NCBI RefSeq assembly: GCF_900108875.1
Contig: NZ_FNYJ01000004.1
Span: 96,681-160,680 of the forward strand
Source of the DNA: Pseudomonas sp. NFR16
GTDB lineage: Bacteria; Pseudomonadota; Gammaproteobacteria; Pseudomonadales; Pseudomonadaceae
Reading direction: 5' to 3'
Length of the DNA: 64,000 nucleotides
Position 1 is the stretch's first letter; every line of letters begins with the position of its first letter. The notes below the pieces were generated by a model that made no database searches, was not told the DNA's origin, and worked only from the letters and a program-made list of their open reading frames with translations. Positions 1 through 8,611 of the stretch are shown piece after piece. The position numbers and the translations under genes were made by a program.

Positions 1-177
1 TTCGGCGTCGGCAAAATCCTCTGGATCAATCTGGAACTCTTCTTGAGGGTCTTTGGCGGTGTTTACGCACGGGAGGTACTGCTGTTTGCGACCGTTGCGG
101 ATCAGCAACCCGCAGCACTCGCGCGGGTACTCTGCGGCAGCGTGCGTCTGAACTGCCTTGAGGATGTGTTTCAGCAT
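1..177 (-). CDS. Tail tip assembly protein, lambda gpK-like (5-prime part only)
   Basis: The first 59 codons of a gene that runs off the left edge of the window. It starts at the ATG at 177, two bases after the stop of the L-like gene. The visible N-terminus contains HAAAEYPRECCGLL, the typical opening of the JAB/MPN (Mov34) peptidase domain of lambda gpK proteins, with the active-site glutamate in ECCG. The family normally continues with an NlpC/P60 domain, which would be outside. The protein takes part in building the tail tip. Placement directly after L matches the lambda order H-M-L-K. Confidence 0.8.
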   Translation of the reverse strand, partial: MLKHILKAVQTHAAAEYPRECCGLLIRNGRKQQYLPCVNTAKDPQEEFQIDPEDFADAE

Positions 178-179
178 GG

Positions 180-935
180 TCAGCTCCGCGCAATCAATGA
201 CACGGCCGGGAAGCCGCCGAAGGGCAATTCGTTGTTCGCACCCCACCGAGGTTCACAGCCAGTGGTGAGCAGTCCATTGCATTCATCTTGCTCGGGGTTG
301 TCTGTCCGGTTGCCATCTATGTCGAAGTATGGACCGGTGTAACCACAGTTCGGGCCGCGATATCCGCCGGTCATGCACCAGTGGCATAGAGTGGTCATTT
401 GCCGGCCGATGCTCTCACCGCCAACATCGCCAGGACTGGCCAACTCCCATGACACTGTCGCTCCGTCTTCAGAGGTCTTCTGGTCCAAATACCAGACCTC
501 AATTGATTCCTGAGCCGGGTCGGCATTCGGATTTCCCGTGGGGAAGTTGGCCGCATCGATGTATTGCGCCAGCGTAGTTCGCATCGTGAGCTTGAAATCA
601 AGCAGGTCCTGGAAGGCGAGACACAGCGCGGTGATCCTGCCGCTGACGTTGCCAACCGAAAGTGTCGGACGCACCGCTGTGCCGTCGCCGGTGGCCTGGA
701 TGCCGTCGATCTGCATCGGCCAGGCACTGTACTCATTACCCTGCCACCAGATCGCCTTGGCAGGCAGCTGATCGGCGTCGGCGCCAGCAGCAAGCAACTC
801 GGCGGCCGTGTGCGGTATCGCGTGTCCATGGAAGCGCAGCACGTCGGCGCCGTAGTCGCTGCCATCCAATTCGAACAGCAATACTTCACTGCCAGGCTCA
901 AGCGTCTGGATTTTTTGGATCAGTGACATCGGCAA
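180..935 (-). CDS. Phage minor tail protein L
   Basis: A 251-residue tail-tip protein. Its length, the start MSLIQKIQTLEPG and a C-terminal half with several cysteines (a CHWC motif, then three more cysteines within about 60 residues) fit the lambda gpL family, whose C-terminal domain binds an iron-sulphur cluster. It follows the M-like gene after one base and precedes the K-like gene, as in lambda. It should sit between the tube end and the host-specificity protein. The start could be the first ATG or the one two codons later. Confidence 0.88.
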   Translation of the reverse strand: MPMSLIQKIQTLEPGSEVLLFELDGSDYGADVLRFHGHAIPHTAAELLAAGADADQLPAKAIWWQGNEYSAWPMQIDGIQATGDGTAVRPTLSVGNVSGRITALCLAFQDLLDFKLTMRTTLAQYIDAANFPTGNPNADPAQESIEVWYLDQKTSEDGATVSWELASPGDVGGESIGRQMTTLCHWCMTGGYRGPNCGYTGPYFDIDGNRTDNPEQDECNGLLTTGCEPRWGANNELPFGGFPAVSLIARS

Positions 936-936
936 C

Positions 937-1275
937 CTATGGAAGAAAGGACTGAGTGAACGTGGTGGTCAGCGTGTAAAACCCGGCACCGGCCGGCGAT
1001 ACTGCGGGGGCTGAAGCGCGGTAAAAGCCCAGCTCGCCCAGTGGCGGTGTCCAAAAGAACGATTTGACCCCGGCGTGGCGATCGAGGAATTGCTTGATCT
1101 CAAGCGCCACCGGCTCCTTGACCACGAATGTTAGCGGCCATGACTCTTCCTTGTTGTTGGGACCGTCGCCCACGACCTGTTCGTAGCCGCTGCCAAATTT
1201 GCTAGACCGGGTGCGATACTCGGGGTTGCTTGTGGCTCCAAGCCTCTCGCACCAGGTGAATGTTTCAACGGGCAT
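937..1275 (-). CDS. Phage minor tail protein M
   Basis: A 112-residue protein of the lambda gpM family, with the usual length and motifs: an N-terminal PVETFTW, a central YEQVVGDGPN and a late SFFWTPPLG. It forms part of the tail-tip complex that closes the distal end of the tube. The gene overlaps the end of the tape-measure gene by 11 bases, which suggests translational coupling, and it is followed immediately by the L-like gene. Confidence 0.88.
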   Translation of the reverse strand: MPVETFTWCERLGATSNPEYRTRSSKFGSGYEQVVGDGPNNKEESWPLTFVVKEPVALEIKQFLDRHAGVKSFFWTPPLGELGFYRASAPAVSPAGAGFYTLTTTFTQSFLP

Positions 1276-4111
1276 TTACAACCCTCCAAATGGCGCCACC
1301 CGGGCGTAGCTCTTCGGCGATCGCCTGCTGTGCACCACGCTTCGCTGTATCAGCGTAAGCCTGACCTACAGCCTTCGCATCGCGGTCAGAAGCGTTGCTG
1401 CCGCCGCCGTCCACTGTGAAGTTCTGCTGAATGACAACTGAGCCGTTCGACGCGGGAGCCGAAGTTCCGGCACCGGCAGAAGACAACCCAACGTAGCCGC
1501 CCTCCGCATAGCCGGGCTTGCCCGATTTGTTCAACTGCTCCAGGTATTGGCGCATGCCTGGCTGCTGAACCACTTCCTTGCGGATGACGACCTCACCGCC
1601 GTGCACAACGCCCATCGGTTCGTATTTGCCGCCGTCACCGGTGTAGCCGCCATCCCAGTGCTGGGAAGAAAGCCAGCTCTGATAAGCAGATCCCGTGTAT
1701 CCCGCCTGGGTCGAACCTGCTGAGCCGCCACTGCCGAATAATGCTCCTGCCGCAGTCGAGGCAATGCCAAAAAGCGCTTTCAGACCGGATGACGCCGCCT
1801 GCCGTGCCTCGATCCGCACCAGATCCGCGATGATCGACTTGGCGAAGTCGCCGAACGACGCCTTGCCCGTCAACGCGAAGTTGACGATGGCGTCTTCCAT
1901 TCCGCCGAACGCGTTCGAGAACAGGTTCTTCGTCTGGCCTGCGACATCTTTCGCGCTTTGCAGATAATCCTGATACGCCGCCGATGCGCCATTGGTCCAA
2001 TCGGCCTGCGCCGCATCGACGTCTTGGTAATACTTCTGCTGCATCGCAAGACGCTGATTGAGCGCTCCTTGGAGCGCAGCCGTCTCCTTGTTGTAAAGGT
2101 CGGTGCTGAACTGGTCCTTGCTGCTCTTGTTGTAATCCGATGTCAGGCGATCAAGCTGCGACTGATACGACTGCTGGATGCCGCGCTGCTCTTGCAGGCG
2201 CTGCCGCTGGACGTCGCCCAAGCCAACACCAGCAAGGTTGTTGTCGAGGCCCTGCTGCGCGCTGGCCAGCTGGCTTTTCAGGTTCTCGTCGAACGCCGCG
2301 AATTTACGCTGGGTTTCCAGTCCCTTTTCACGCAGCGTGTTTTCGTTCTCGAGCGCAGCGTTGCGCTTGAGCTGAGCCGTGATCAGGTCTTGGCTGGCCA
2401 GCAGCGATTTCTGATCGGCCGTCAGCGTCTTCTTGGCCTTGATGTCGGCGAGCTGTTGTTCCCACTCGACCAGCTTTTTCGCACTGGCGCCCAAAGCCTG
2501 ACTGGCGGCGTTCTGATCGCCGATCAACGCACCCTGCTGCTGAAGCACGGCATACTGCTGCCGAGCGTCATCCAGCGCCTTTGTTCCGGCGTCCTCTCGG
2601 TAAGCCTTGGGTGCCGTTTCTTTGTACTTGTCGCGGATGCCGTCAAAACGTTTCTGCGCATCAGCGTCACTTACCCCGGCGGTACCGTTTATCTTCGCCG
2701 CTCGGTTGATGTTCTCGATTTCGATACGAGCCTTTTTCAGCTCGGCCGCCATCTTGTCCGCCTTGCTCGCGGTGTCTTCCAGCCCCTTATTGAAGCTTTC
2801 CTGCGATTTGATCGCTTTGTCTTGGATGTCCTGATAAAGCGCCTTGGCAGCAGCGCGGTTCAACGTCTCCTGATGGGTGAGGCCAAGATCGGTGATATCC
2901 GACTGCACCTGCGAAGCACCACGCCCGCCACCGCCACGCGGCCCGTTACCCAGCCGAGCGGCGTTGTTCAGTTGCTCCTGCAGGAGCGACATCTTTTCTT
3001 CGAAGGTTTTCTCGCGCCCGATATCAAGGATGGCGTCCCATGCGCCCTTCGCAGCCGACTTGACGGTGTTCCAGGCGCTTTCGATGGTCCCGAGATTGCT
3101 CTTGATCTTGTCTGCGCGACTGCTCAGCGCCTGAGCGTAGGCTTCCTCTGCGACCGCCACCGCACCCTGCTGATCACCTTGTTTCTGCAGCGCCGCTATC
3201 TGCTCATAGGTTGCCGCGCTCAGGTAATGCAGCTGGTCGTTGAGATCTTTCGAAGCCTTCACGGGATCGCCGGCCAACTTCTCGAAGTCAGCGACGGTTT
3301 CCGATGCCGCCTTGCCTGTGGCCTCCTGCATCTTCAACGCGGCCACGGCAATAGAATCGAAGCTGCTGGCCGGTATCTTCCCGGAGCTTGCAAGTTGAAC
3401 CAGTACTTCAGACGCCGCTCCGACTGTACCCGTCGTGCGGCTGACGGCCTTGGCCAAGGTCGCAAGACCGTCAGCTGTTTCGCCGGATGCACCACCGGTG
3501 AGGATCAACGCTTGCCGATAAGCACTGGCCTCGTCGCTGCCCTGCTTGTACGCCAGCGCCAGCACGGCAGCCGCGGCGGCAGCGACAGTGAAAGGGTTGA
3601 CCAGGCCGAGCACGTAGCCGCCCAAGGCTTTTGCGGCAGGGCCAAGCCCGCCGAACATATCCTTCAACTGGCCGCCTTGTTGCAAAAACACGGTCAGCGG
3701 GTTCTGTCCGCCCTGCAGCGAAACTGCGATATCGGTGAACTGCGCAGGCACACCGCGCAGCGCCGCATTGTAGGCCTTAGCCGACATCGCGCCCTTAGTC
3801 ATGACCGCGTCGGTCTTGCCAATGGCGTCGCGCTGTTCGTTGAGCTTTTTCAGGTACTCATCGAAATCAGTCTTGTCCAGGCGACCAGCTGCGCGGTGCT
3901 TGCGCAGTTGCTCTTCCATTTTGTCGAGGCGGCTATAGGCGCCAACGACCGGGTCAATCTGACCGACAAGGCTGTCGAGCTGCTTGGCCTGCTTTTCGGC
4001 TTCGCGTGTCGCTGCCCTCAGAGAGCGCTGGGCGCGGTCCATGCCTTTTTCAAAGCCGCCGGTGTTGGCCACCAGGTCGACCGTCAGTTGGCCGAGCGAA
4101 TCAACAGCCAT
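1265..4111 (-). CDS. Tail length tape measure protein
   Basis: A 948-residue protein, the longest in the tail module and placed where lambda gpH lies. The N-terminus (about 1-150) is the conserved tape-measure start with FTDIAVSLQGGQNPLTVFLQ. An alanine-rich hydrophobic segment near residues 165-187 is the likely membrane-inserting part. Residues 370-720 are mostly charged, glutamine-rich coiled coil, and the C-terminal part is glycine/serine rich with a FGDFAKSIIADLVRIEARQ motif found in lambda-type proteins. It sets tail length and is ejected during DNA entry. Confidence 0.95.
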   Translation of the reverse strand: MAVDSLGQLTVDLVANTGGFEKGMDRAQRSLRAATREAEKQAKQLDSLVGQIDPVVGAYSRLDKMEEQLRKHRAAGRLDKTDFDEYLKKLNEQRDAIGKTDAVMTKGAMSAKAYNAALRGVPAQFTDIAVSLQGGQNPLTVFLQQGGQLKDMFGGLGPAAKALGGYVLGLVNPFTVAAAAAAVLALAYKQGSDEASAYRQALILTGGASGETADGLATLAKAVSRTTGTVGAASEVLVQLASSGKIPASSFDSIAVAALKMQEATGKAASETVADFEKLAGDPVKASKDLNDQLHYLSAATYEQIAALQKQGDQQGAVAVAEEAYAQALSSRADKIKSNLGTIESAWNTVKSAAKGAWDAILDIGREKTFEEKMSLLQEQLNNAARLGNGPRGGGGRGASQVQSDITDLGLTHQETLNRAAAKALYQDIQDKAIKSQESFNKGLEDTASKADKMAAELKKARIEIENINRAAKINGTAGVSDADAQKRFDGIRDKYKETAPKAYREDAGTKALDDARQQYAVLQQQGALIGDQNAASQALGASAKKLVEWEQQLADIKAKKTLTADQKSLLASQDLITAQLKRNAALENENTLREKGLETQRKFAAFDENLKSQLASAQQGLDNNLAGVGLGDVQRQRLQEQRGIQQSYQSQLDRLTSDYNKSSKDQFSTDLYNKETAALQGALNQRLAMQQKYYQDVDAAQADWTNGASAAYQDYLQSAKDVAGQTKNLFSNAFGGMEDAIVNFALTGKASFGDFAKSIIADLVRIEARQAASSGLKALFGIASTAAGALFGSGGSAGSTQAGYTGSAYQSWLSSQHWDGGYTGDGGKYEPMGVVHGGEVVIRKEVVQQPGMRQYLEQLNKSGKPGYAEGGYVGLSSAGAGTSAPASNGSVVIQQNFTVDGGGSNASDRDAKAVGQAYADTAKRGAQQAIAEELRPGGAIWRVVNAR

Positions 4112-4114
4112 AAA

Positions 4115-4776
4115 TCACCCCTTCACGCTCTGCAACAGCGCCAACAGATCCTGCGGCGTGGCTTTCTTCTGCTCGGTGCCAAAACCGCGGTCAGGCATAA
4201 AGTCCGAGAACTTGGCCTTGCCGCCCATGGCGTTGTTGAAGACAGTGGCCAGCATGGCGAACCCCTCATCGAGACGGGTCCCCAGATTGAGCGGCCCGGT
4301 TTGTCGCCGGTACCGCATCCAGTTCACCGACTCGACGTAGGTCATTCTTTGCTTGGCTTCCGCGACCGTGGCCCCGAGGACGATTGCGAGCTCGTGCCAG
4401 AGCTCTTCCTCGGGTTCGATTTTTTTTCGAATGCGCCCTCCGGCACCCTGTTGACCTCGCTGATGGCGGCGAGCAGCACGATCGCCAACTCGGCACACAG
4501 CGCGCCATGACCGGCTTCAGGCCCGCCGACGACGTCATCAATGGTGAATACAGGCACGCCATCTTTGTCGGTGATGCACGACGCAATGCGTTGTGCGGCC
4601 AGATCGACGCCACGCTCCTGTGCGTCCCAACGCTGGGTCAGCGAAACGAACGATTCCTGAAGCACGTAAACCGTCGCCGTTTGAGCGCTCCCGTTCGCGT
4701 GCCAGGTGATTTCCTTTTTGACCGGAGGCGCGATGAACGCGCCCGCAGCCTTGAGTGATGCAATGCTGAGATCCAT
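4115..4776 (-). CDS. Tail assembly chaperone GT, product of a -1 ribosomal frameshift
   Basis: Two overlapping frames form a lambda-style G/GT pair. The upstream frame (4342-4776) gives the short G protein; the downstream frame has no start of its own with a proper signal but carries a conserved block (WHELAIVLGATVAEAKQRM and onwards to 4115). They meet at a run of eight A on the coding strand (4420-4427). Slipping back one base after GAA AAA AAA joins ...EGAFEKK to IEPEEELW. Known GT proteins arise exactly this way, and T binds the tube subunits while G coats the tape measure. The fused product would be about 220 residues. Confidence 0.85.
4342..4776 (-). CDS. Tail assembly chaperone G (unshifted product)
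   Basis: A 144-residue protein read without frameshifting. It starts MDLSIASLKAAGAF and carries a YVLQESFVSLTQRWD segment typical of lambda gpG-like chaperones. After the A8 slippery run its sequence becomes a low-complexity, serine/lysine-rich tail (residues about 118-144), as expected for out-of-frame filler before a stop. It should coat the tape measure during tail assembly and is needed in excess over GT. It lies between the tail tube gene and the tape measure, as in lambda. Confidence 0.82.
   Translation of the reverse strand: MDLSIASLKAAGAFIAPPVKKEITWHANGSAQTATVYVLQESFVSLTQRWDAQERGVDLAAQRIASCITDKDGVPVFTIDDVVGGPEAGHGALCAELAIVLLAAISEVNRVPEGAFEKKSNPRKSSGTSSQSSSGPRSRKPSKE
4420..4427 (-). 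promoter_or_regulatory. Slippery A8 site for programmed -1 frameshift
   Basis: Eight consecutive T on the plus strand read as GAAAAAAAATC on the coding strand. In the G frame the codons are GAA AAA AAA TCG; a one-base backward slip gives AAA AAA ATC and enters the T frame. The position between the G and T reading frames and before the tape-measure gene is the standard one for siphophage tail chaperones. I did not identify a clear downstream pseudoknot. Confidence 0.82.
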
Positions 4777-4785
4777 GGACCGTCC

Positions 4786-5517
4786 TTATTCGGCAGTTTC
4801 TTTCGCGATCAGCTCGATCTCGCCGGAGACCTGAATGCCGACATTGGACTTCACGACGTCACCGAGACCGAAGGTGAACGGGAACGCGTTCATGTAGCCT
4901 TCGAAGGTGAGCCAGGTGCGGGTGTTCGGTAGCTCGAAATCAGCACCTTCGTTCACCAGTGCGCGAGCGGAAGCGCCGGTGCCGTCGCCGCCGGTGAGCT
5001 GGATCGTCGGCGCGCTGGTGTAGCCGGAGCCCGGATTGGTGATGGTGAAACCGGTGACTTTGCCGTCGGCAATCTGCGCAGTGGCAGTAGCACCATTGCC
5101 ACCGCCGCCGGTGATGGACACGGCCGGCGCCGTTGTGTAGTCCGCGCCTGCGGCATTCAGCACGATCGCCGCCAGCGCGCCCGCGGCGCCAACCAGCGGT
5201 GCAATGCCTTCTTCGGTGTCGAAGTTGTAACCGTCGGACCAGCCCACGACCCACTTGAGCTTGGTGCCTGCCTTCTTCAACTGGTGCAGGCGCAGATGCG
5301 CAGGGTTCTTCGGGTCGATGTTCAGGCCGAACGATGCGGAACCAGGTTCAGCAAGGCCCGCTTCGTACTCGCGCGCCCGGGATTTGGTGCACGTCACATC
5401 GACCTGGGCGATCGCGGTGTCGATACCGTCCAGCGAGGTGAAGCAGCCCACATCGATGATGGAGTTGTTGGCCGGGTCCAGCGCGAACAGCTCGGTGCCT
5501 TGGGTGTTGATGGTCAA
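4786..5517 (-). CDS. Major tail tube protein, lambda gpV-like, with inserted two-repeat domain
   Basis: A 243-residue protein in the gpV position. Residues 1-105 (start [14 protein letters not shown]) and about 190-243 ([17 protein letters not shown] to the end) look like a tail tube fold. Between them lies a glycine-rich insert of about 80 residues made of two repeats 39 residues apart: [20 protein letters not shown] at about 126 and [20 protein letters not shown] at about 165. Such repeats occur as surface modules on phage tail and fibre proteins. The protein forms the tube around the tape measure. Confidence 0.85.
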   Translation of the reverse strand: MTINTQGTELFALDPANNSIIDVGCFTSLDGIDTAIAQVDVTCTKSRAREYEAGLAEPGSASFGLNIDPKNPAHLRLHQLKKAGTKLKWVVGWSDGYNFDTEEGIAPLVGAAGALAAIVLNAAGADYTTAPAVSITGGGGNGATATAQIADGKVTGFTITNPGSGYTSAPTIQLTGGDGTGASARALVNEGADFELPNTRTWLTFEGYMNAFPFTFGLGDVVKSNVGIQVSGEIELIAKETAE

Positions 5518-5560
5518 TTTGGTACTCCCCGATTTCCTGTGAAATCACTTATGAGCGGGC

Positions 5561-5584
5561 ATAAAAAAACCCGCCGGAGCGGGT
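5561..5584 (-). terminator. Intrinsic terminator inside the late operon
   Basis: Read on the minus strand, CCCGC-TCC-GGCGGG is followed directly by seven T. It sits in the 87-base gap between the tail terminator gene and the tail tube gene, so it lies within the late transcript. Read-through would depend on Q-type antitermination; it may tune the ratio of head to tail mRNA. Confidence 0.75.
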
Positions 5585-5604
5585 CGTTCTTTCAGGTTTT
5601 CCGG

Positions 5605-5970
5605 CTATGCGCTGACCAGCCAGGACACATCGAAACCTTTTCGGTAGTTCTTCGTCTCGGCATCGCGCGTGTCGACGCCGAAACCTGTGACATAGGCGTG
5701 GCGACCGATTGCTTTGCGCATCGCCGTCACTACGGCGTCTGCCGAGGTCGCGGTATCCGCGTAAACATCTATCTGCAGGCCGTATCGGTCGGTGTCGGGC
5801 TGACCGTTCACGTAATTGATCGGCGATCCGCTGACCACTTGCCAGACTGCGTAAGGCTTGCCCACGTTTTGCGGGGCATCACCGTGCGGATACAGGCGAA
5901 TCGGACTATCTCCGAGCAGTGCGGTCACCGGCGGTGATGATTTGCAGACCGCCACGATAGGAGCCAGCAT
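5605..5970 (-). CDS. Tail completion/terminator protein (DUF3168, gpU-like)
   Basis: A 121-residue protein with the DUF3168 pattern: N-terminal LAPIVAVCKSSPPVTALLGD, a central YAVWQVVSG, then LQIDVYADTATSADAVVTAMRKAI. The family is structurally related to lambda gpU, which caps the head-proximal end of the finished tail. Its stop overlaps nothing, but its start touches the end of the gp10-like gene, and the tube protein follows after a terminator. Position and length fit the role well. Confidence 0.8.
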   Translation of the reverse strand: MLAPIVAVCKSSPPVTALLGDSPIRLYPHGDAPQNVGKPYAVWQVVSGSPINYVNGQPDTDRYGLQIDVYADTATSADAVVTAMRKAIGRHAYVTGFGVDTRDAETKNYRKGFDVSWLVSA

Positions 5971-6413
5971 CAGTTCACCCCGAGCTTGATCAGTTGGTAC
6001 TTGGCGGAGCTCAAGAATTCCCTGAACACGGCTTCGCGATTGTTGGCCAGCGCCGGCCGCAGGAAAGGTTTGGCGCGATTCTTCTCGGTGCCGAGCTCAA
6101 CCCACCACCAATAAAATGTGTTGCCGCCGCCCTGCCCCCGGCTGCGCTTGCGCACACCGACAGACATCACCACCGCGCCGACTTCCACACCAATGGCCTT
6201 GCGCTCAACGATTGCGAGGTTTTTCGGGATGAAGTTGGAGGTTTCCGGATCGTCGATCCGCGCGGCGCGGTCCTTGGCGTCGGCGAGAACAAGATCCATG
6301 GCATCCTTGGCCGCCGGCGTCACGACCTTACGGCGCATTTCTTCAGCCAGGCCGCGGAACTTGGCGGAAAGGTCATCGGCGCCGGTCAGCTTGTATTCAA
6401 CCCAGTCAGCCAT
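5970..6413 (-). CDS. HK97 gp10-like head-tail joining protein
   Basis: A 147-residue protein with the family signature near the C-terminus, WWWVELGTEKNRAKPFLRPA, and an N-terminal helix region with FRGLAEEMRRKVVTPAAKDA. HK97 gp10-like proteins act where the completed head meets the tail. It overlaps the upstream head-closure gene by 8 bases and abuts the DUF3168 gene, which is the standard cluster order. Confidence 0.85.
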   Translation of the reverse strand: MADWVEYKLTGADDLSAKFRGLAEEMRRKVVTPAAKDAMDLVLADAKDRAARIDDPETSNFIPKNLAIVERKAIGVEVGAVVMSVGVRKRSRGQGGGNTFYWWWVELGTEKNRAKPFLRPALANNREAVFREFLSSAKYQLIKLGVN

Positions 6414-6738
6414 CGTTCACGCCCTCGCTTGCCGGAAAGGTCAGGTACTCCTTGCCGGAGACGGGATCACGCAGCACGCCATGCAGGTTGTAGACCTTGC
6501 CGTCATGGCGAGCCCGCATCGTGGCGTCGAAGCCGTCCCGGTAGCGCGTCACGATCCTGCAGGTCACTTCCGACTGAGTCGACTGCGCGGCGATGAACTC
6601 CCGCACGCTCAGGTCCTTGATTGCCGCCCAGACCGTCGCGAACTCGACCCACTCAACCAGCGGCTCGTTGGAGTCGGGATCGTAAGTCGTGACCTTCTGC
6701 TCGAAGGTGACACGGTGCCGCAGATCTCCGGCTTTCAT
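6406..6738 (-). CDS. Head closure / head-tail adaptor protein
   Basis: A 110-residue protein of the phage head-tail joining family (SPP1 gp16 / HK97 type): it begins KAGDLRHRVTFEQKV, contains EFATVWAAIKDLSVREFIAAQ and ends around GKEYLTFPASEG. It should plug the portal channel and provide the surface for tail attachment. The gene shares its first base with the last base of the upstream connector gene and overlaps the gp10-like gene. Confidence 0.85.
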   Translation of the reverse strand: MKAGDLRHRVTFEQKVTTYDPDSNEPLVEWVEFATVWAAIKDLSVREFIAAQSTQSEVTCRIVTRYRDGFDATMRARHDGKVYNLHGVLRDPVSGKEYLTFPASEGVNDG

Positions 6739-7079
6739 TAAACCCCCAGGTTGATGCGGAACGGCGCGAGCAACGAGCGCGACCCCATCGGCAGCTCGGT
6801 GCCTGTAGTCCCCAAGACCACATCCTCACGATTCGCATAGAGGTGACCAAGGATCAGCAGGCATGCCGCAGTGATCGACTTGTTAATGACCATGGGATCT
6901 TCGCCGGCCGAGCCGTCAAGCACGGCAGCGGCGAGGCTTTCAACATCGGGATAAAACGACCGATCAAGATAGATGGCAGCAGATTCTTCTGCCGCCTCCA
7001 GCTTCATCAGGACGTCATCACGGTCCGCTTCCTCTGCGCGGCAGTGCCTCATGGCCACCTCGATATCGATCACCGACAT
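6738..7079 (-). CDS. Head-tail connector protein, HK97 gp6-like
   Basis: A 113-residue, mostly helical protein. Features include an N-terminal HCRAEEADRDDVLMKLEAAE, AAIYLDRSFYPD and a C-terminal helix with ITAACLLILGHLYANREDVV, matching gp6-like connectors that form a ring under the portal. It lies between a small unknown protein and the head closure gene, as expected. One base separates it from the small gene upstream. Confidence 0.82.
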   Translation of the reverse strand: MSVIDIEVAMRHCRAEEADRDDVLMKLEAAEESAAIYLDRSFYPDVESLAAAVLDGSAGEDPMVINKSITAACLLILGHLYANREDVVLGTTGTELPMGSRSLLAPFRINLGV

Positions 7080-7080
7080 G

Positions 7081-7341
7081 TCATTCAGCCTTTGATTTCG
7101 AAGCGGACTTCTTGCCCTTGCCGCCCTCGACCTGGACGCTTACAGAATCACTGGTCAGGACGCCTACACCTGCTGCGTCCTCTTCACTCAGCGTCACCGC
7201 AGGGTCACCCTCCGACGAATCCGGCTCGGCATAACCTTTCTGAATCAGTTCGCGGCCATGCTGCTCAATGGTCTCGAACGGAGTGCCCTCGACCAGAGTT
7301 TGGCCGCCCAGATAAAGCGGCTTGAGAGTCTTCAGTTTCAT
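7081..7341 (-). CDS. Small phage protein of the DUF7210 type
   Basis: An 86-residue protein beginning KLKTLKPLYLGGQTLVEG, with EHGRELIQKGYAEP and a lysine-rich tail (GKGKKSASKSKAE). I recognise this N-terminal pattern from small proteins placed between capsid and connector genes in HK97-like phages; the function is unknown. The charged tail suggests nucleic acid or capsid contact, but that is inference. Confidence 0.7.
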   Translation of the reverse strand: MKLKTLKPLYLGGQTLVEGTPFETIEQHGRELIQKGYAEPDSSEGDPAVTLSEEDAAGVGVLTSDSVSVQVEGGKGKKSASKSKAE

Positions 7342-7382
7342 GATTGGCTCCAGTAGGCCGCCGCACGGGCGGCCCGATCAGA

Positions 7383-8600
7383 TTACGGAGTGGTCGGAGC
7401 GGTGAATGCACCGTAGATGAACGCTTCCGGACGCTTGACCGCGAGGGCGGCACGCTCTTCGCAACGAACCGAGATCAGGTTCTTCTCGAAGTCGTCGGCG
7501 TTCTCGGTGGAGATCACCACGTTGGCGTCTTCACGATCGAACAGCTGTGCGCCGGTCTGGAAAGCGCCGGTCAGGAACTTGCCCTCGAAGCCGACTGCTT
7601 CGGTGGCGACCACTGGCAGGCCCCAGAGCACTGGACCGGCCAGGCCGAGCGGGTTGGCTAGGATGTAGCGGCCGAGGGTGTCTTTGGTCAGCTCGATCTT
7701 CGCCCAGTCGATGAAGTGCAGGACATGACCGCTCGCTGGCAGACGCGCCAGTTGCGCTTGCAGCATTGCCAGACGCAGATCGTCGATGCCGGACTGATTC
7801 TCGACTTCGAACGCCGGATCGAATGCGGAAGCTTGGGGCACGATGCCGTGCAGATGCACACCGGTGCCGTCGCCGAACAGGATCTCCTGCTCTTCGGCAT
7901 ATTTCAGGCCGTAGCGCATCTCGGTGTCGATGGTCGATTGCAGCTGCGCGAAGTCGTCCAGGATCTGTTTCGACGCTTTGAACATGTGAGCGATGGTGGA
8001 CACCGCTGTCAGCTTCGACGCGAAGCTGATGTTCGAGTAGGGCTTGGCAGTGCCCTCGGCCACGACTTTCGCAGCGTTGACGAAACCGGTTTGCTGGACC
8101 CAGAAGATCGCCGGTGAGGTCGTGCGGCCCGGCGCAATCAAGTCACGAATGAAGAGGCGCTGCTTGGGCGCAACGTCGATGCCGGGCAGACGCTGCGGCT
8201 CGACCACGCCCTGAGCCACGTCAGTGGACAGCAATGCAGCGCTGACCGGAATGTTGACGCGCTTGCCGCCCTCGATGCTGGCTGCAAACTGTTTCAGCGC
8301 TTCGCTTTTGATGACAACGCCACCCAGGCTGTCACGGATCTGCGGAGCACTTGCCGATGGCAAGCGGGCGAATTCCTGCTCGACTTCGCCCAGCTTGGCT
8401 TTCAGCTGTTTTTCGGCTTCGGTCAGCGAGTTGAATTTCAGCGCCAGTTCATCGACGGCGGCTTTGGTTTCGGTGGACAGGGCGCCAGCCTTTTTGGCTT
8501 CGTCCAGTGCGTTCTCGGCTTTCTTGCTGAAATCGCTGGAGGCTTTCGCGAGTTCTGCAGAAACATCCTTCAGCAACTCGGCGGTGGTCTTGTCAGTCAT
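7383..8600 (-). CDS. Major capsid protein, HK97 family, with scaffold-like delta domain
   Basis: A 405-residue protein. Residues about 1-105 are a charged coiled coil (many K/E, heptad-like) resembling the HK97 delta domain that acts as a scaffold. The rest is the HK97 fold, with SPAIFWVQQTGFVNAAKVVA, EEQEILFGDGTGVHLHGI and a late NADDFEKNLISVRCEERAAL. The preceding gene encodes the maturation protease that would remove the delta domain; the boundary near residues 105-115 is an estimate. It forms the icosahedral shell. Confidence 0.95.
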   Translation of the reverse strand: MTDKTTAELLKDVSAELAKASSDFSKKAENALDEAKKAGALSTETKAAVDELALKFNSLTEAEKQLKAKLGEVEQEFARLPSASAPQIRDSLGGVVIKSEALKQFAASIEGGKRVNIPVSAALLSTDVAQGVVEPQRLPGIDVAPKQRLFIRDLIAPGRTTSPAIFWVQQTGFVNAAKVVAEGTAKPYSNISFASKLTAVSTIAHMFKASKQILDDFAQLQSTIDTEMRYGLKYAEEQEILFGDGTGVHLHGIVPQASAFDPAFEVENQSGIDDLRLAMLQAQLARLPASGHVLHFIDWAKIELTKDTLGRYILANPLGLAGPVLWGLPVVATEAVGFEGKFLTGAFQTGAQLFDREDANVVISTENADDFEKNLISVRCEERAALAVKRPEAFIYGAFTAPTTP

Positions 8601-8611
8601 TTCAATTTCCT

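Noticed and set aside
1958-4510. Very long open frame on the plus strand (about 850 codons)
   Set aside because: It is the antisense shadow of the tape measure gene; composition is leucine/arginine-rich nonsense with no domain, and the opposite strand has a fully convincing tail gene.
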